Below, piece after piece: positions 45,079 through 54,424 of a DNA stretch of 64,000 bases. The stretch is from Euhalothece natronophila Z-M001 (GTDB taxonomy: Bacteria; Cyanobacteriota; Cyanobacteriia; Cyanobacteriales; Rubidibacteraceae): positions 2,790,001 to 2,854,000 of the forward strand of contig NZ_CP042326.1 in assembly GCF_007904085.1 (NCBI RefSeq), written 5' to 3'. Position numbers and translations under genes: made by a program. Within the stretch, counting starts at the first letter, position 1; every line of letters starts with the position of its first letter. The notes under the pieces are model-generated. The model did no database searches. It saw nothing but the letters and a program-made list of their open reading frames with translations, and was not told the origin of the DNA.

Positions 45079-46242
45079 ATGTACTTTGTCATTAAACTTA
45101 GTAAACTCTGTAACTTGCGTTGTACTTATTGCTATGAATATGAAGAGTTAGCAAATAAAGAGCGAATGTCATTACAGCAACTCGAATACTTTTTTTCTCA
45201 TGTTGCTGACTATTTACTCAATCACCCCAGCCCAAAAATTCCCGAATTTGTTTTTCACGGCGGAGAGCCTTTATTATTGCCCCATCAATACTTTCGAGAT
45301 ATTTGTTCCCTACAGGAAAAATATTTAGATCGAGTTGGGATTAATTATAGAAATAGCCTCCAAACTAACCTGTTTAAAATTTCCGACTCAACTTTAGATC
45401 TTCTACAAGAATTAAACATTAGTTTAGGGGTATCCTTTGATGTTTTTGGAAAACAACGGGTTGATATTAAAGGGAAGGATTCTCAAGAAAGTGTAATTCC
45501 TAATTTGCAAAGATTAATTGACCGTAAAATTAACTTTGGGATTATTACGGTTTTACATGCAGAGAATATTGACTATGTTCTTAATACTTACCAATTCTGT
45601 AATGACTTAGGAATTAATTATCGCATTTTACCGATTTCTAGTGTCGTTGAACCGCCAGCGCGAATGAAACATCTAATGTTAAGTAATGAGCAAATTTTAG
45701 AAGCCTATAAAGCTGTGGCAAAGGTTCACTTGCATCGTCCTACTTCCATTCGAGTTTATCCGCTTCGAGATTTTTTCTTAGCAGCAGTTCGCTATTTAAC
45801 AGGACAAACAATTAGACAGTTTCAACCCGAAAAAGAAGAATGGGTTTTAATAATTAACGTTAATGGAGATGTTTATAATCGCGGTGACGCTTATTTGCCA
45901 GAAGGTTATATGGGGAATCTCTTTAATCAAAAATTAGAAGAATTATTAAATTCCCCTGAACATCAAGAAACTGTTGCGATAAGAGAAAAAAGAATGGAAA
46001 CCTGTCGTCGTTGTCAGTTTGATCAAAAATGTCACCAAATTCATATTGCTGAAGCAACAGACAGTGCTAGAGTTTATAACAACCAAGGACAGTTAGAATG
46101 TACAATTGCTAAACCGATGATTGAATTTATGATTGATGAAATTCAAAAATCCCCAGAAGCACAAGAACTATTAAATATGTATTATTCCTATTCTCAAGAG
46201 TCAGCCTCTCAAGGGGAAGCAAGTATTAACTTATCACTTTAG
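45079..46242 (+). CDS. Radical SAM/SPASM peptide maturase, copy 2
   Basis: This 387-residue protein is almost identical to copy 1, with ATG at 45079 after AAGGAGA. It carries CNLRCTYC for the radical SAM cluster, FHGGEPLLLPHQY, SLGVSFDVFGKQRVDIKGKD and the C-terminal CRRCQFDQKC. The region HRPTSIRVYPLRDFF keeps three Arg that copy 1 lacks, so this is probably the more ancestral form. It likely cross-links residues in the adjacent precursors; three-residue cyclophane formation is suggested by resemblance to GrrM/OscB enzymes, not shown. The intact panE starts two bases after its stop. Confidence 0.9.
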   Translation: MYFVIKLSKLCNLRCTYCYEYEELANKERMSLQQLEYFFSHVADYLLNHPSPKIPEFVFHGGEPLLLPHQYFRDICSLQEKYLDRVGINYRNSLQTNLFKISDSTLDLLQELNISLGVSFDVFGKQRVDIKGKDSQESVIPNLQRLIDRKINFGIITVLHAENIDYVLNTYQFCNDLGINYRILPISSVVEPPARMKHLMLSNEQILEAYKAVAKVHLHRPTSIRVYPLRDFFLAAVRYLTGQTIRQFQPEKEEWVLIINVNGDVYNRGDAYLPEGYMGNLFNQKLEELLNSPEHQETVAIREKRMETCRRCQFDQKCHQIHIAEATDSARVYNNQGQLECTIAKPMIEFMIDEIQKSPEAQELLNMYYSYSQESASQGEASINLSL

Positions 46243-46244
46243 TT

Positions 46245-47177
46245 ATGTCACAGCGAAAGTATGCAATTATCGGTACTGGAGCAATTGGTGGTTATTATGG
46301 GGCACGCTTGCAGCAAGCCGGGTTTGATGTCCATTTTTTAGTCAAAAGTGATTATCCGTTGGTCAAAAACCAAGGATTAAAAATTGACTCCTGTGATGGA
46401 GATTTTACCCTACCGACAGTTAACGCTTATGATGATCCCTCTCTCATCCCTCCTTGCGATGTAGTTGTTGTCGCTTTGAAGGCAACTCAGAATCAGATCT
46501 TACCTAACATTCTGCCGTCGATTCTGAAAAAGGATGGCACTGTCTTACTATTACAAAATGGACTAGGTGCAGAGGAAAAGATTGCCAGTATTATCCCTAA
46601 CTCGATTATTGGTGGTTTATGTTTTATTTGTAGTAATAAAGTGGGGCCAGGTCATATTCGGCATTTGGATTACGGTAGCATCAAAATGGCTCAATATTGC
46701 CCTAATAGCGGTTCAGCAGGGATTACCAATGAGTTAAAGGCGATATCCCTAGATTTTCAACAAGCCGGCCTTGAAGTTAATCTTAGTCAGGATTTATTGC
46801 TAACTCGCTGGGAAAAACTAGCTTGGAATATCCCCTTTAATGGCTTATCTGCCCTTCTAGAAGCAACAACTGCTGAGATCATGGAAAATCCCGAAACTCG
46901 ATCCTTAGCAGAAGCGTTAGCTAAAGAAGTAGTAGAAGGCGCAAAAGCCAGCGATCGCGCTCTCTCTCAAGAGTTTATTTCCAACTTAATGGCTCGCACT
47001 GCCAAAATGAAACCCTATCATACCAGTATGAAGCTCGATCGCGATCAAAAACGCCCTTTAGAAGTAGAAGCTATTTTTGGTAATCCTCTCCGTGTGGCAA
47101 AAGAAAAAGGAATCGCATTACCCCGCATTGAAACCCTTTATCAGCAGTTAAAATTCATTGATACCAAAAACCGTTAA
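46245..47177 (+). CDS. panE: 2-dehydropantoate 2-reductase (PanE/ApbA family)
   Basis: This NADPH-dependent ketopantoate reductase family member (310 residues) has the Rossmann motif IIGTGAIGGYYGARLQQAG at the N-terminus and the catalytic region LLTRWEKLAWNIPFNGLSALLEAT (Lys/Asn). It would make pantoate for coenzyme A. It is tightly coupled to radical SAM copy 2 (2 bp). Whether it serves pantothenate or the peptide pathway cannot be told. Its first 92 bases are duplicated at 41623-41714. Confidence 0.9.
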   Translation: MSQRKYAIIGTGAIGGYYGARLQQAGFDVHFLVKSDYPLVKNQGLKIDSCDGDFTLPTVNAYDDPSLIPPCDVVVVALKATQNQILPNILPSILKKDGTVLLLQNGLGAEEKIASIIPNSIIGGLCFICSNKVGPGHIRHLDYGSIKMAQYCPNSGSAGITNELKAISLDFQQAGLEVNLSQDLLLTRWEKLAWNIPFNGLSALLEATTAEIMENPETRSLAEALAKEVVEGAKASDRALSQEFISNLMARTAKMKPYHTSMKLDRDQKRPLEVEAIFGNPLRVAKEKGIALPRIETLYQQLKFIDTKNR

Positions 47178-47257
47178 TGCTTTGAGTTTTATTGGCTTCC
47201 CCCACTGAGTCAGCTTCTCCTGCTACAATAAATCCTGTTCCGACTGCATAGAGACTT

Positions 47258-49525
47258 ATGACTGCTCCCTTTTCCTCAGAAGAAATTGCTGCTGAAAGCA
47301 TTAAACCCGACGAATACCAAGAAATTGTTAATCGCTTAAGTCGCCATCCCAATAAAGCAGAATTAGGGATGTTTGGGGTAATGTGGTCAGAACATTGTTG
47401 TTATAAGAACTCTCGTCCCCTATTAAAACAGTTTCCCACTAGCAGCGATCGCGTTTTAGTGGGACCAGGAGAAAACGCTGGAGTAATTGACTTAGGGGAT
47501 GGACTGCATATTGCGTTTAAAATTGAATCCCATAACCATCCCTCCGCCATTGAACCTTTCCAAGGAGCAGCCACAGGCGTAGGAGGCATCCTCAGAGATA
47601 TTTTTACCATGGGAGCGCGTCCCATTGCGATCCTTAACTCCCTTCGTTTCGGCAAACTCGATAATCCTCGCACCCGTCGCATTTTTTCAGGGGTAGTAGA
47701 AGGCATTTCCCATTACGGCAACAGTGTCGGTGTTCCTACCGTTGGTGGCGAAATCTACTTTGATGCAGCGTACTCAGGAAACCCCCTTGTTAATGCCATG
47801 GCAATTGGCTTAATGGAAACCCCCGACATTGTTAAGGCTGGGGCTTCTGGTATTGGGAATCCCGTGCTTTATGTGGGATCAACCACTGGGCGTGATGGCA
47901 TGGGAGGTGCAAGTTTCGCGAGTGCCGAATTAAATGAAGACTCCGCTGATGATCGTCCAGCAGTACAAGTGGGGGATCCCTTTCTAGAAAAATGTTTAAT
48001 TGAAGCCTGTTTAGAAGCCTTTAAAACGGGGGCAGTTGTCGCCGCCCAAGATATGGGGGCAGCAGGATTAACCTGTTCTACCGCAGAAATGGCAGAAAAA
48101 GGGGGAGTTGGCATTGAATTAAATCTTGATGCAATTCCCCATCGAGAAACAGGGATGACAGCTTATGAATATCTCCTGTCTGAGTCGCAAGAAAGAATGT
48201 TATTTGTCGCTGAAAAAGGACGGGAACAGGAACTCATTGATATTTTCCATAAATGGGAACTTCATGCAGTTGTGGCTGGAGAAGTAATTACTGAACCCAT
48301 TGTTCGCATTCTACAGGGAGGGAAAATCGCCGCAGAAATTCCTGCCACTGCTTTAGCCGAAAATACCCCTCTCTATGAACGAGAGATTCTTCCAGAACCC
48401 CCAGACTACGCAAAAACGGCTTGGGAATGGACAAGTGATTCCCTTCCTCCTTGTGATGAAAAAGGAATCAACGATCAAAGTTGGAATGAGATTTTATTAC
48501 AGCTACTCGCTACTCCCTCCCTTGCTTCCAAGGCTTGGGTATATCGTCAATATGATCATCAAGTGCAAAATAATACGGTTTTACTCCCAGGAGGGGCAGA
48601 TGCAACCGTGATTCGAGTGCGTTCTCAAACTCAGTCAATTTCCACTTATAAAGGAGTAGCAGCCACTACTGATTGTAATGGGCGTTATGTGTATCTTGAT
48701 CCTGATACTGGGTCAAAATTAGCAGTAGCAGAAGCCGCGAGAAACTTAAGCTGTGTTGGTGCTGAACCTGTGGCAATCACCGATAATCTTAACTTTGGTA
48801 GCCCTGAGAAACCCATCGGCTATTGGCAACTGGCAAAAGCCTGTGAAGGAATTGCAGAAGCCTGTACTGCTTTTAATACGCCTGTGACAGGGGGGAATGT
48901 CTCTCTCTACAATGAAACGTTTGATAATCAAGGCAACCCACAGCCGATTTATCCCACTCCTGTGATTGGTATGGTAGGGGTGGTAGAAGATGTGCGCCAA
49001 GTGCGAGGGCAAGGTTGGCAACAAGCAGGGGATCTAATTTATTTACTCGGACATAATACTGTCACCTTAGGGGGTTCCGAATATCTAGCAACAATTCACA
49101 ATACAGTTGCAGGTAAGCCGCCCCATCTCGATTTTGAGTTAGAAAAACAAGTGCAATTCACCTGTAGAGAAGGGATTAAACAGGGATATATTAATTCTGC
49201 CCATGACTGTGCGGAAGGAGGAATTGCCGTGGCGTTAGCAGAATGTTGTTTAGGGGGAAGTTTAGGGGTAGAAGTGACGGTTTCTCCTGATGATAATCAG
49301 CGTTGGGATGAATGTTTATTTGGGGAGGGGGCAAGTCGCATTTTAGTTTCGGTTTCTCCTGAGATGCAATCAGCATGGGAAGCCTTTTTAGGGGAGAAAT
49401 TAGGAAGTTATTGGCAACAATTAGGAGTTGTCAAGGGAGACAGCTTAAAAATTAATGATATTGTCAGAGTTAACTTAAATAGAATGAAAGAAATAACAGA
49501 AAGCGCCATTCCTAATCAACTATAA
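47258..49525 (+). CDS. purL: Phosphoribosylformylglycinamidine synthase, large subunit
   Basis: This ATP-dependent amidotransferase acts in purine synthesis. The 755-residue PurL is of the short (bacterial three-component) type. It has [18 protein letters not shown] at about 40-60, the metal/ATP loop [35 protein letters not shown] and the second half [26 protein letters not shown] and [16 protein letters not shown]. PurS and PurQ partners are not in the window. Confidence 0.97.
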   Translation: MTAPFSSEEIAAESIKPDEYQEIVNRLSRHPNKAELGMFGVMWSEHCCYKNSRPLLKQFPTSSDRVLVGPGENAGVIDLGDGLHIAFKIESHNHPSAIEPFQGAATGVGGILRDIFTMGARPIAILNSLRFGKLDNPRTRRIFSGVVEGISHYGNSVGVPTVGGEIYFDAAYSGNPLVNAMAIGLMETPDIVKAGASGIGNPVLYVGSTTGRDGMGGASFASAELNEDSADDRPAVQVGDPFLEKCLIEACLEAFKTGAVVAAQDMGAAGLTCSTAEMAEKGGVGIELNLDAIPHRETGMTAYEYLLSESQERMLFVAEKGREQELIDIFHKWELHAVVAGEVITEPIVRILQGGKIAAEIPATALAENTPLYEREILPEPPDYAKTAWEWTSDSLPPCDEKGINDQSWNEILLQLLATPSLASKAWVYRQYDHQVQNNTVLLPGGADATVIRVRSQTQSISTYKGVAATTDCNGRYVYLDPDTGSKLAVAEAARNLSCVGAEPVAITDNLNFGSPEKPIGYWQLAKACEGIAEACTAFNTPVTGGNVSLYNETFDNQGNPQPIYPTPVIGMVGVVEDVRQVRGQGWQQAGDLIYLLGHNTVTLGGSEYLATIHNTVAGKPPHLDFELEKQVQFTCREGIKQGYINSAHDCAEGGIAVALAECCLGGSLGVEVTVSPDDNQRWDECLFGEGASRILVSVSPEMQSAWEAFLGEKLGSYWQQLGVVKGDSLKINDIVRVNLNRMKEITESAIPNQL

Positions 49526-49560
49526 AGATACAAATTATACTTCCCCCCAAGGAAATCATC

Positions 49561-50577
49561 ATGAAGAAAAATATAACCCCTGATCGCATTATGCAAATTG
49601 GTCTGGGATTTTGGGCAGCGAAAACCCTCCTTAGTGCCGTTGAATTAGGTCTTTTCACACAATTGGCTAAGGAACCCATGTCAGCAGAGGCAATTGGAAA
49701 GCATCTTAACCTCCATCCTCGCAGTCTTAGAGATTTCCTTGATGCCCTCGTCTCTCTAGGAATGCTTCAACGAACCTCCGATGGCTTATATCACAATAGC
49801 CCAGAAACCGATCAATTTCTTGATGCTAATAAATCTTCTTACATTGGCGGAATCTTAGAGATGGCAAATCACCGACTTTATCCTTTCTGGGGTTCTCTAA
49901 CAGAGGCTTTAAAGACAGGTGAGCCGCAGAACGAAGCAAAAAGTGGCAATGTGAATAGCTTTGATGCTTTGTACAGTAACCCAGAAAAACTAGAAGAGTT
50001 TCTAGGGGCAATGACAGGGATTAGTGTGCCAACAGCCCAAGCCATCGCCCAGAAATTTCCTTGGCAAAAATATAATACGTTTATTGATGTGGGAGGCGCG
50101 CAGGGAGGATGCACTGTACAACTTGCCTTAGCGCATCCTCACTTAAAAGGCGGAAATTTTGACTTGCCTGCAGTGCGTCCCGTATTTGAGAAGTATGTAA
50201 AACAGCATGGACTCGATGATCGCTTAATGTTTTATCCAGGTGACTTTTTCCAAGATGCCTTACCAACTGCTGATGTTTTGGTAATGGGACATATTCTCCA
50301 TGACTGGAACTTGCAAGAAAAACAAATGCTATTACAAAAAGCCTATGATGCGCTACCAGTAGGGGGTGCTCTGATTATTTATGAAGCCTTGATTGATGAT
50401 GAGCGTCAAAACAATACCATGGGGTTACTGATGAGTCTCAATATGCTGATCGAAACGTCTGGCGGATTTGATTATACAGGAGCAGACTGTTCTCAATGGA
50501 TGCGTCAAGTGGGATTCGGTGAAATTCAGGTGGAGCATTTAGTGGGTCCTGATTCCATGGTTATTGGCATTAAGTAG
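49561..50577 (+). CDS. O-methyltransferase (AdoMet-dependent, dimerising wHTH type)
   Basis: This 338-residue protein has an N-terminal dimerisation/winged-helix domain (about 1-95: [26 protein letters not shown]) and a C-terminal class I domain with [20 protein letters not shown] and [17 protein letters not shown], which carries the family His. It resembles hydroxyneurosporene or acetylserotonin O-methyltransferases. The substrate is unknown. It starts 36 bp after purL. Confidence 0.88.
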   Translation: MKKNITPDRIMQIGLGFWAAKTLLSAVELGLFTQLAKEPMSAEAIGKHLNLHPRSLRDFLDALVSLGMLQRTSDGLYHNSPETDQFLDANKSSYIGGILEMANHRLYPFWGSLTEALKTGEPQNEAKSGNVNSFDALYSNPEKLEEFLGAMTGISVPTAQAIAQKFPWQKYNTFIDVGGAQGGCTVQLALAHPHLKGGNFDLPAVRPVFEKYVKQHGLDDRLMFYPGDFFQDALPTADVLVMGHILHDWNLQEKQMLLQKAYDALPVGGALIIYEALIDDERQNNTMGLLMSLNMLIETSGGFDYTGADCSQWMRQVGFGEIQVEHLVGPDSMVIGIK

Positions 50578-50688
50578 CCTCATGAATTAGCCTTTAATCC
50601 TTAAGGATTACTGCGCGATCGCGCCCTCCATTAATGACAGAAAAACTTGCTTTAGTTATTGAATAGGTCATTTGAAAGTTGGATTCCG

Positions 50689-50694
50689 ATGTTA
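50689..50694 (+). pseudogene. Severed start codon of the AAA ATPase gene
   Basis: ATG at 50689-50691 plus T at 50692 and the TA target join in frame with AAA ACT GTA at 53295 once both insertion sequences are removed, giving MLKTVTIKNFRNF. This places the lost start codon on the far side of two transposons. Confidence 0.75.
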
Positions 50695-52151
50695 TCCCTC
50701 TTTTGTCACTTTCCGAAGCAAGAAGTAAAAAATAATGAGTTCTAATCAACTCTTAAAAACCTATTTTAACTTGATGAACAGAAGAAAATAAATGCTGAAA
50801 CCCCAATAATAAGTGGTCATTATTAAACATCTCTAGCCAAGGGACAACTAACCAAAATAAGAACCATGGTTCCATAACTAAACGTAGGTTATGTAAGGCA
50901 TCTTTCCAGCTATTTCCCTTCCTCCAATTGGGATGTTGAGGAGAATTATTACTTGTTGATGGTTGTGTCTTATCATCACTGTCTTCATCTTGCTCAAAAG
51001 AGCTAAAACCTGGCGTTTGTAAGCTCACCATTAAATAAACACAGTAAATGATTTCCCACCACTTCTCGATCTCAGAAAACTTGGTGAAACGATAATCTTT
51101 CCAACCCAATTCTTGCTTACATTGGCGAAATCCATATTCCACCCAAGTTCTTAAACCGTAAAGGTCTCCTAGTTTTTTCTTGACCTTCCCTTGAAGATTG
51201 GTCATAACAAAAGAGGTCCCATTACTGGGCAAAGTTTCTGGGTCAGTGGTGAGATCCCAATAAGTGATTTTTCGTCTCTTGCCATAAACAATTTCTCGAA
51301 TGTATCTGGTTTCGGAACTGTTATCACTAAAGGTGCGAGTAAATTGACACCATTTATTGGCTCTTACCCTTTGTCCTGGGGGCAGTAGGACACTATGATT
51401 ACTTCTAATTGCTACTACATAGGAGAGCTGATAGTGAGTTAAAGTATTGATGAAATTGCTACTTTCTCCATACAAGCTATCTGCTAAAACTAGGTCAATG
51501 TTAAAGCCAAAATCAATTAACTCTTGAATCAGTTCTATGGCTAATTCAATCTTGGTTTGGTATTTATCCCCTGGTTTGAGAGTTCCTTTGGGCTTAAATA
51601 CCTTAAACTTTAAGGGGAAAGTGATATCTTGATACACTCCATAAGCATTGACCGAGACGATTCCTTGGTCAATTTTGCCCAAACTTCCTAAGTATTGTCT
51701 AGCGACATAATCGGTACGATTTCCCTTCTTTCTATCTCCAGTTTCATCAATAATGACGGTGATTGCTTTTCCCTTTAAGGCTTCTTTAGTTTTTTGTAAT
51801 CTTCTTTCTCTTAATTGTTCTACTGACCAAGGTGAGTTAGCAAGGAAGTGATGTAGAGATTGTGCAGAAGTAATCCCGACGACTTTGGCAATTTCTGGTA
51901 GAGATTTTCGTTTAATCGGTGCGATGAGTCCTAAATGTAAAAATTTAAAGCATTCATAATTTCTCACATCTTGAAACAGGTCTTGATAGTAACCACAATA
52001 GTTGTCTACGATCGCGCTAGTAGGTTCTGGGTCTCGCGGTAGGTGTTGACGAATCTGTAAAGCTACATCCATCATGAGCAGTCGCTTCCCTCTTTATTCT
52101 TACTTTTCCTTTCTTATCATTTTATCTCGGAAAATGACAAAAGAGGGTTAT
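50692..52151 (-). mobile_element. IS701-family element with TTAT target duplication
   Basis: The element spans 50696-52147. Imperfect inverted ends begin CCCTCTTTTGTCACTTTCCGA on the left (50696-50716) and the reverse complement on the right (52127-52147). Four-base TTAT repeats lie immediately outside at 50692-50695 and 52148-52151. It carries one transposase gene and sits at the outer edge of the IS630-type element. Confidence 0.88.
50753..52075 (-). CDS. IS701-type DDE transposase
   Basis: This 440-residue transposase appears full length, with catalytic Asp in ITVIIDETGDRKKG, second Asp in DLVLADSLYGESSNF and Glu in RTWVEYGFRQCKQELGWKDYR. The N-terminal part carries IAKVVGITSAQSLHHFLANSPW, the usual DUF/transposase lead of this family. 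No frameshift or stop was seen, and the ends are intact, so the element may still be active. Confidence 0.92.
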   Translation of the reverse strand: MMDVALQIRQHLPRDPEPTSAIVDNYCGYYQDLFQDVRNYECFKFLHLGLIAPIKRKSLPEIAKVVGITSAQSLHHFLANSPWSVEQLRERRLQKTKEALKGKAITVIIDETGDRKKGNRTDYVARQYLGSLGKIDQGIVSVNAYGVYQDITFPLKFKVFKPKGTLKPGDKYQTKIELAIELIQELIDFGFNIDLVLADSLYGESSNFINTLTHYQLSYVVAIRSNHSVLLPPGQRVRANKWCQFTRTFSDNSSETRYIREIVYGKRRKITYWDLTTDPETLPSNGTSFVMTNLQGKVKKKLGDLYGLRTWVEYGFRQCKQELGWKDYRFTKFSEIEKWWEIIYCVYLMVSLQTPGFSSFEQDEDSDDKTQPSTSNNSPQHPNWRKGNSWKDALHNLRLVMEPWFLFWLVVPWLEMFNNDHLLLGFQHLFSSVHQVKIGF

Positions 52152-52160
52152 ATGAAATAT

Positions 52161-52748
52161 CTAAATGTTTGCTACAGATAAAGCATTGAGAATAAAGTCC
52201 CATCCAGTGATCTGAGTAATCACTTGAGAACTTAATTTTGATAAGATTTTGGAAAGTCGCTTTCTTAAATCATCTAAATCGGGAAAGAATTCCCATTTCA
52301 AAGGTTTCTTAATTTCTTGCCATAATCGTTCAATGGGATTAACTTCTGGGGAATAAGGTGGTTGGAAAATTAAAATGACATTATCAGGAAGTTGTAACTC
52401 TAACCAAGTATGGCAACGACTGTTATCAACTTGTATTAAGTGTAAATCGTCAGGATATTCTTGAGCAAACCAGCTTAAATACTGCTCAAAGCAAAGACCA
52501 TCAAGATGAGAAAATTCTCTGAAAAAATTCTCTCCCGTTCTCGGTTCCACTAAACCGTACAACCATAAATAATCAAACTTCCACTGTTTTTTTCCTGTCG
52601 GTTGAATTCCTTTACCTGTAATTTTTGTATCGTGAAGTGTGATTAACCCGATTCGAGATTCATCTTGGCACCAATATCTAATGTTTTGATATCGTTTAAC
52701 CTTTTCTGAATTAGCTTCTAGTTGGGTTGTAACAATTTCACTTAGTTT
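52161..52748 (-). CDS. IS630 transposase, second frame (DDE catalytic part)
   Basis: Read in the -1 frame after the A8 run, it continues as LSEIVTTQLEANSEKVKRY, then the catalytic NIRYWCQDESRIGLITLHD (first Asp), LHLIQVDNSRCH (second Asp) and YSPEVNPIERLWQEIK (Glu). An ATG-only reading would start at 52562 and miss the first Asp, so the fused product is more likely. It ends ILNALSVANI. Confidence 0.85.
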   Translation of the reverse strand, partial: KLSEIVTTQLEANSEKVKRYQNIRYWCQDESRIGLITLHDTKITGKGIQPTGKKQWKFDYLWLYGLVEPRTGENFFREFSHLDGLCFEQYLSWFAQEYPDDLHLIQVDNSRCHTWLELQLPDNVILIFQPPYSPEVNPIERLWQEIKKPLKWEFFPDLDDLRKRLSKILSKLSSQVITQITGWDFILNALSVANI

Positions 52749-53230
52749 TTTTTAAAAGCTTCCGGTGCTCCCAATTCCTGTTTGCTATGAACTGGACGTG
52801 GCACTTTCAGTTTTCCTTCTAAACCATAGCGGACTCGTTTATGAACAGCACTATAACTAATATCAATATCTTGAATTAACTGAAGCCATGTTTGAATTTC
52901 CTTATAACTAGAAAATCCTTCTGGATCTTCTAGTTCTTGGATTAATTTTTTTTCTACTGATGGCGTGATTTTAGGGACTCGCCCAGGACTTTTCTTAACT
53001 TCTAAAAGACCTTTGAGACCTCCTTTGCGATATTTACTGAGCCATCTTGATACTGTCGTTCGGTGTTTTCCGATTAGGGAGGCGAGCGCGCCGGTACTTC
53101 TGACTTGGTTCGTTTTCAGCCAATACAAGACTTGGATTCGTTCTTTGACTTCACTGTTTTGGGAGAAGTTGAGCTGTTTTTTAAGCTCTTGAGCTGACTC
53201 GGCAATCTCAATTTTAATGACACCTGCCAT
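52742..53230 (-). CDS. IS630 transposase, first frame (HTH part)
   Basis: The 162-residue N-terminal part has helix-turn-helix regions: TGALASLIGKHRTTVSRWLSKY and SYSAVHKRVRYGLEG, with a linker containing GLKGLLEVKKSPGRVP. It ends KKN-stop at an A8 run (minus strand, 52753-52746), where a -1 shift would join it to the catalytic frame, as known for IS630 relatives. Confidence 0.88.
   Translation of the reverse strand: MAGVIKIEIAESAQELKKQLNFSQNSEVKERIQVLYWLKTNQVRSTGALASLIGKHRTTVSRWLSKYRKGGLKGLLEVKKSPGRVPKITPSVEKKLIQELEDPEGFSSYKEIQTWLQLIQDIDISYSAVHKRVRYGLEGKLKVPRPVHSKQELGAPEAFKKN
52746..52753 (-). other. Likely programmed -1 frameshift site (A8)
   Basis: Eight A on the minus strand, read AAA AAA AAC in frame 0, sit just before the first-frame stop. 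A one-base backward slip gives AAA AAA AAA CTA and continues into the DDE domain. Confidence 0.75.
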
Positions 53231-53294
53231 AGCTAATCTCGATTACTAACAATCTCTCCCTCTATTTGTAGCATACACAGTTCCATTTCATATA

Positions 53295-54422
53295 AAAACT
53301 GTAACCATTAAAAATTTTCGTAATTTTCCACATTTTGAGCTACATAATCTTGGTCGATTAAACTTATTAGTAGGAACCAATAATAGTGGTAAAACTTCAG
53401 TATTAGAAGCCATTCGGTTACTCTGTTCACAGAATGACCTTCAGCCCCTGATTGATACGACAAGAAGTCGAGGTGAATATTTTTATGATGATCATAAACA
53501 AGAACGAGAGTTAGATATTCGTCATCTTTTTCATAATCACAAAATAGAGCCATGTGATCAATTTTCAGTATCAGGCTTAGATGAAAACGGGCAAGAAGAG
53601 GAACTTCGTGCATCCATCGGAGTTCATCATGAAGATGAACAATTTGATGGCGATGATTCTCTCAGCGACAGTGAAGATAACCTTTTAGATGATTTTCAGG
53701 CTCTCGACTTTAGACTTGAATGGATATCTGGAGAAGAATATAAGCATTGGAAACGCCCTTTATCCAGTAATGGAGGATTATCCTATGATTATTTTCGTAG
53801 GTTAAAAGCTGTGGGGGCTCTTATGGGGGCTCTTAAAAAAAGTGGTACTAAAACACAGTTTATTACTTCAGCAGCGCTTACAGCTTCTGAAATGGTTAGT
53901 TTATTTGATCAAGTCGTTTTAACTGATGAAGAAGACTTAGTTGTTGAGGCTCTTCAGACAATTGAGCCTAGAATTATACGCATTGCGCCACTTAGTTCTG
54001 AAAGATATAAGTATTCCGAAGCGCGAGAAGGATTTATGATCCGCTTCAGTGATAGTAATCAGCGCATACCAATTGGCAGTATGGGAGATGGAATTTGGCG
54101 CATTCTAGGTCTAGCACTAGCAACTGTTGACGCAGCTAATGGGGTTTTATTAGTTGATGAAATCGACACCGGATTACACTTTACAGCAATGTCTGATATG
54201 TGGAAATTAGTTTGGGAAACAGCAAAAAGACTTAATGTGCAAGTTTTTGCTACCACCCACAGCAATGATTGTTGGACAAGCCTAGCCACTATTGCCAATG
54301 AAGAAGACACAACAGAACATGGAATCACCATTCAAAGAATAGAGAAAAATAAGGAGATAGGAGTTGCTTTTAGTGAAGATGAAATTGTCACTGCTGCTAA
54401 TCGGGGGATTGAGGTACGCTAA
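53295..54422 (+). pseudogene. AAA ATPase (OLD/AAA_15-like), 5' end cut off by IS630
   Basis: From 53295 a stop-free frame encodes KTVTIKNFRNFPHFEL, the Walker A motif LLVGTNNSGKTSVLEAI, a variable insertion, QRIPIGSMGDGIWRILGLALA (signature-like), Walker B GVLLVDEIDTGLHFTAM and FATTHSNDCW. It is about 376 residues once the lost M-L is restored. This is an ABC-type ATPase of the kind paired with TOPRIM or HNH nucleases in defence. The next gene starts two bases after its stop. Expression now would need a non-ATG internal start; 53811 (an internal ATG) would lack Walker A. Confidence 0.85.
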
Positions 54423-54424
54423 TC

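Larger units (their letters stand above)
41713..46334 (+). repeat. Tandem duplication, right unit
   Basis: It begins at the panE/mraY junction and ends at the equivalent TTTTTAG within the intact panE (46335-46341). At 4622 bp it is longer than the left unit (3232 bp), because it has three precursor genes, two of them with doubled domains. Confidence 0.88.
52149..53294 (-). mobile_element. IS630-family element with TA target duplication
   Basis: The body is about 52151-53292, flanked by TA at 52149-52150 and 53293-53294. Ends share TATATGAAAT and an internal GCTACA in inverted orientation. It encodes a two-frame transposase. It is inserted after the first base of codon 2 of the AAA ATPase gene (the TA target being the other two). 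An IS701 later landed on its left border. Confidence 0.85.

Noticed and set aside
42578-45092. Minus-strand ORFs over the precursor genes (His-rich or MTLLATNL-type frames)
   Set aside because: They are shadows of the repeated plus-strand coding sequence; GAT runs read backwards give His-rich stretches. No start context or family supports them.
38000-47000. CRISPR array
   Set aside because: The repeats here are long gene-sized units and promoter blocks, not short regular repeats with unique spacers. None was seen elsewhere in the window.
53308-53613. Minus-strand ORF over the AAA ATPase 5' region
   Set aside because: It is opposite to a clear Walker A coding frame and has no family signal.
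53811-54422. Calling the ATPase a short 203-residue gene starting at the internal ATG
   Set aside because: The same frame is open back to 53295 with Walker A and the family N-terminus; the real start lies beyond the transposons.
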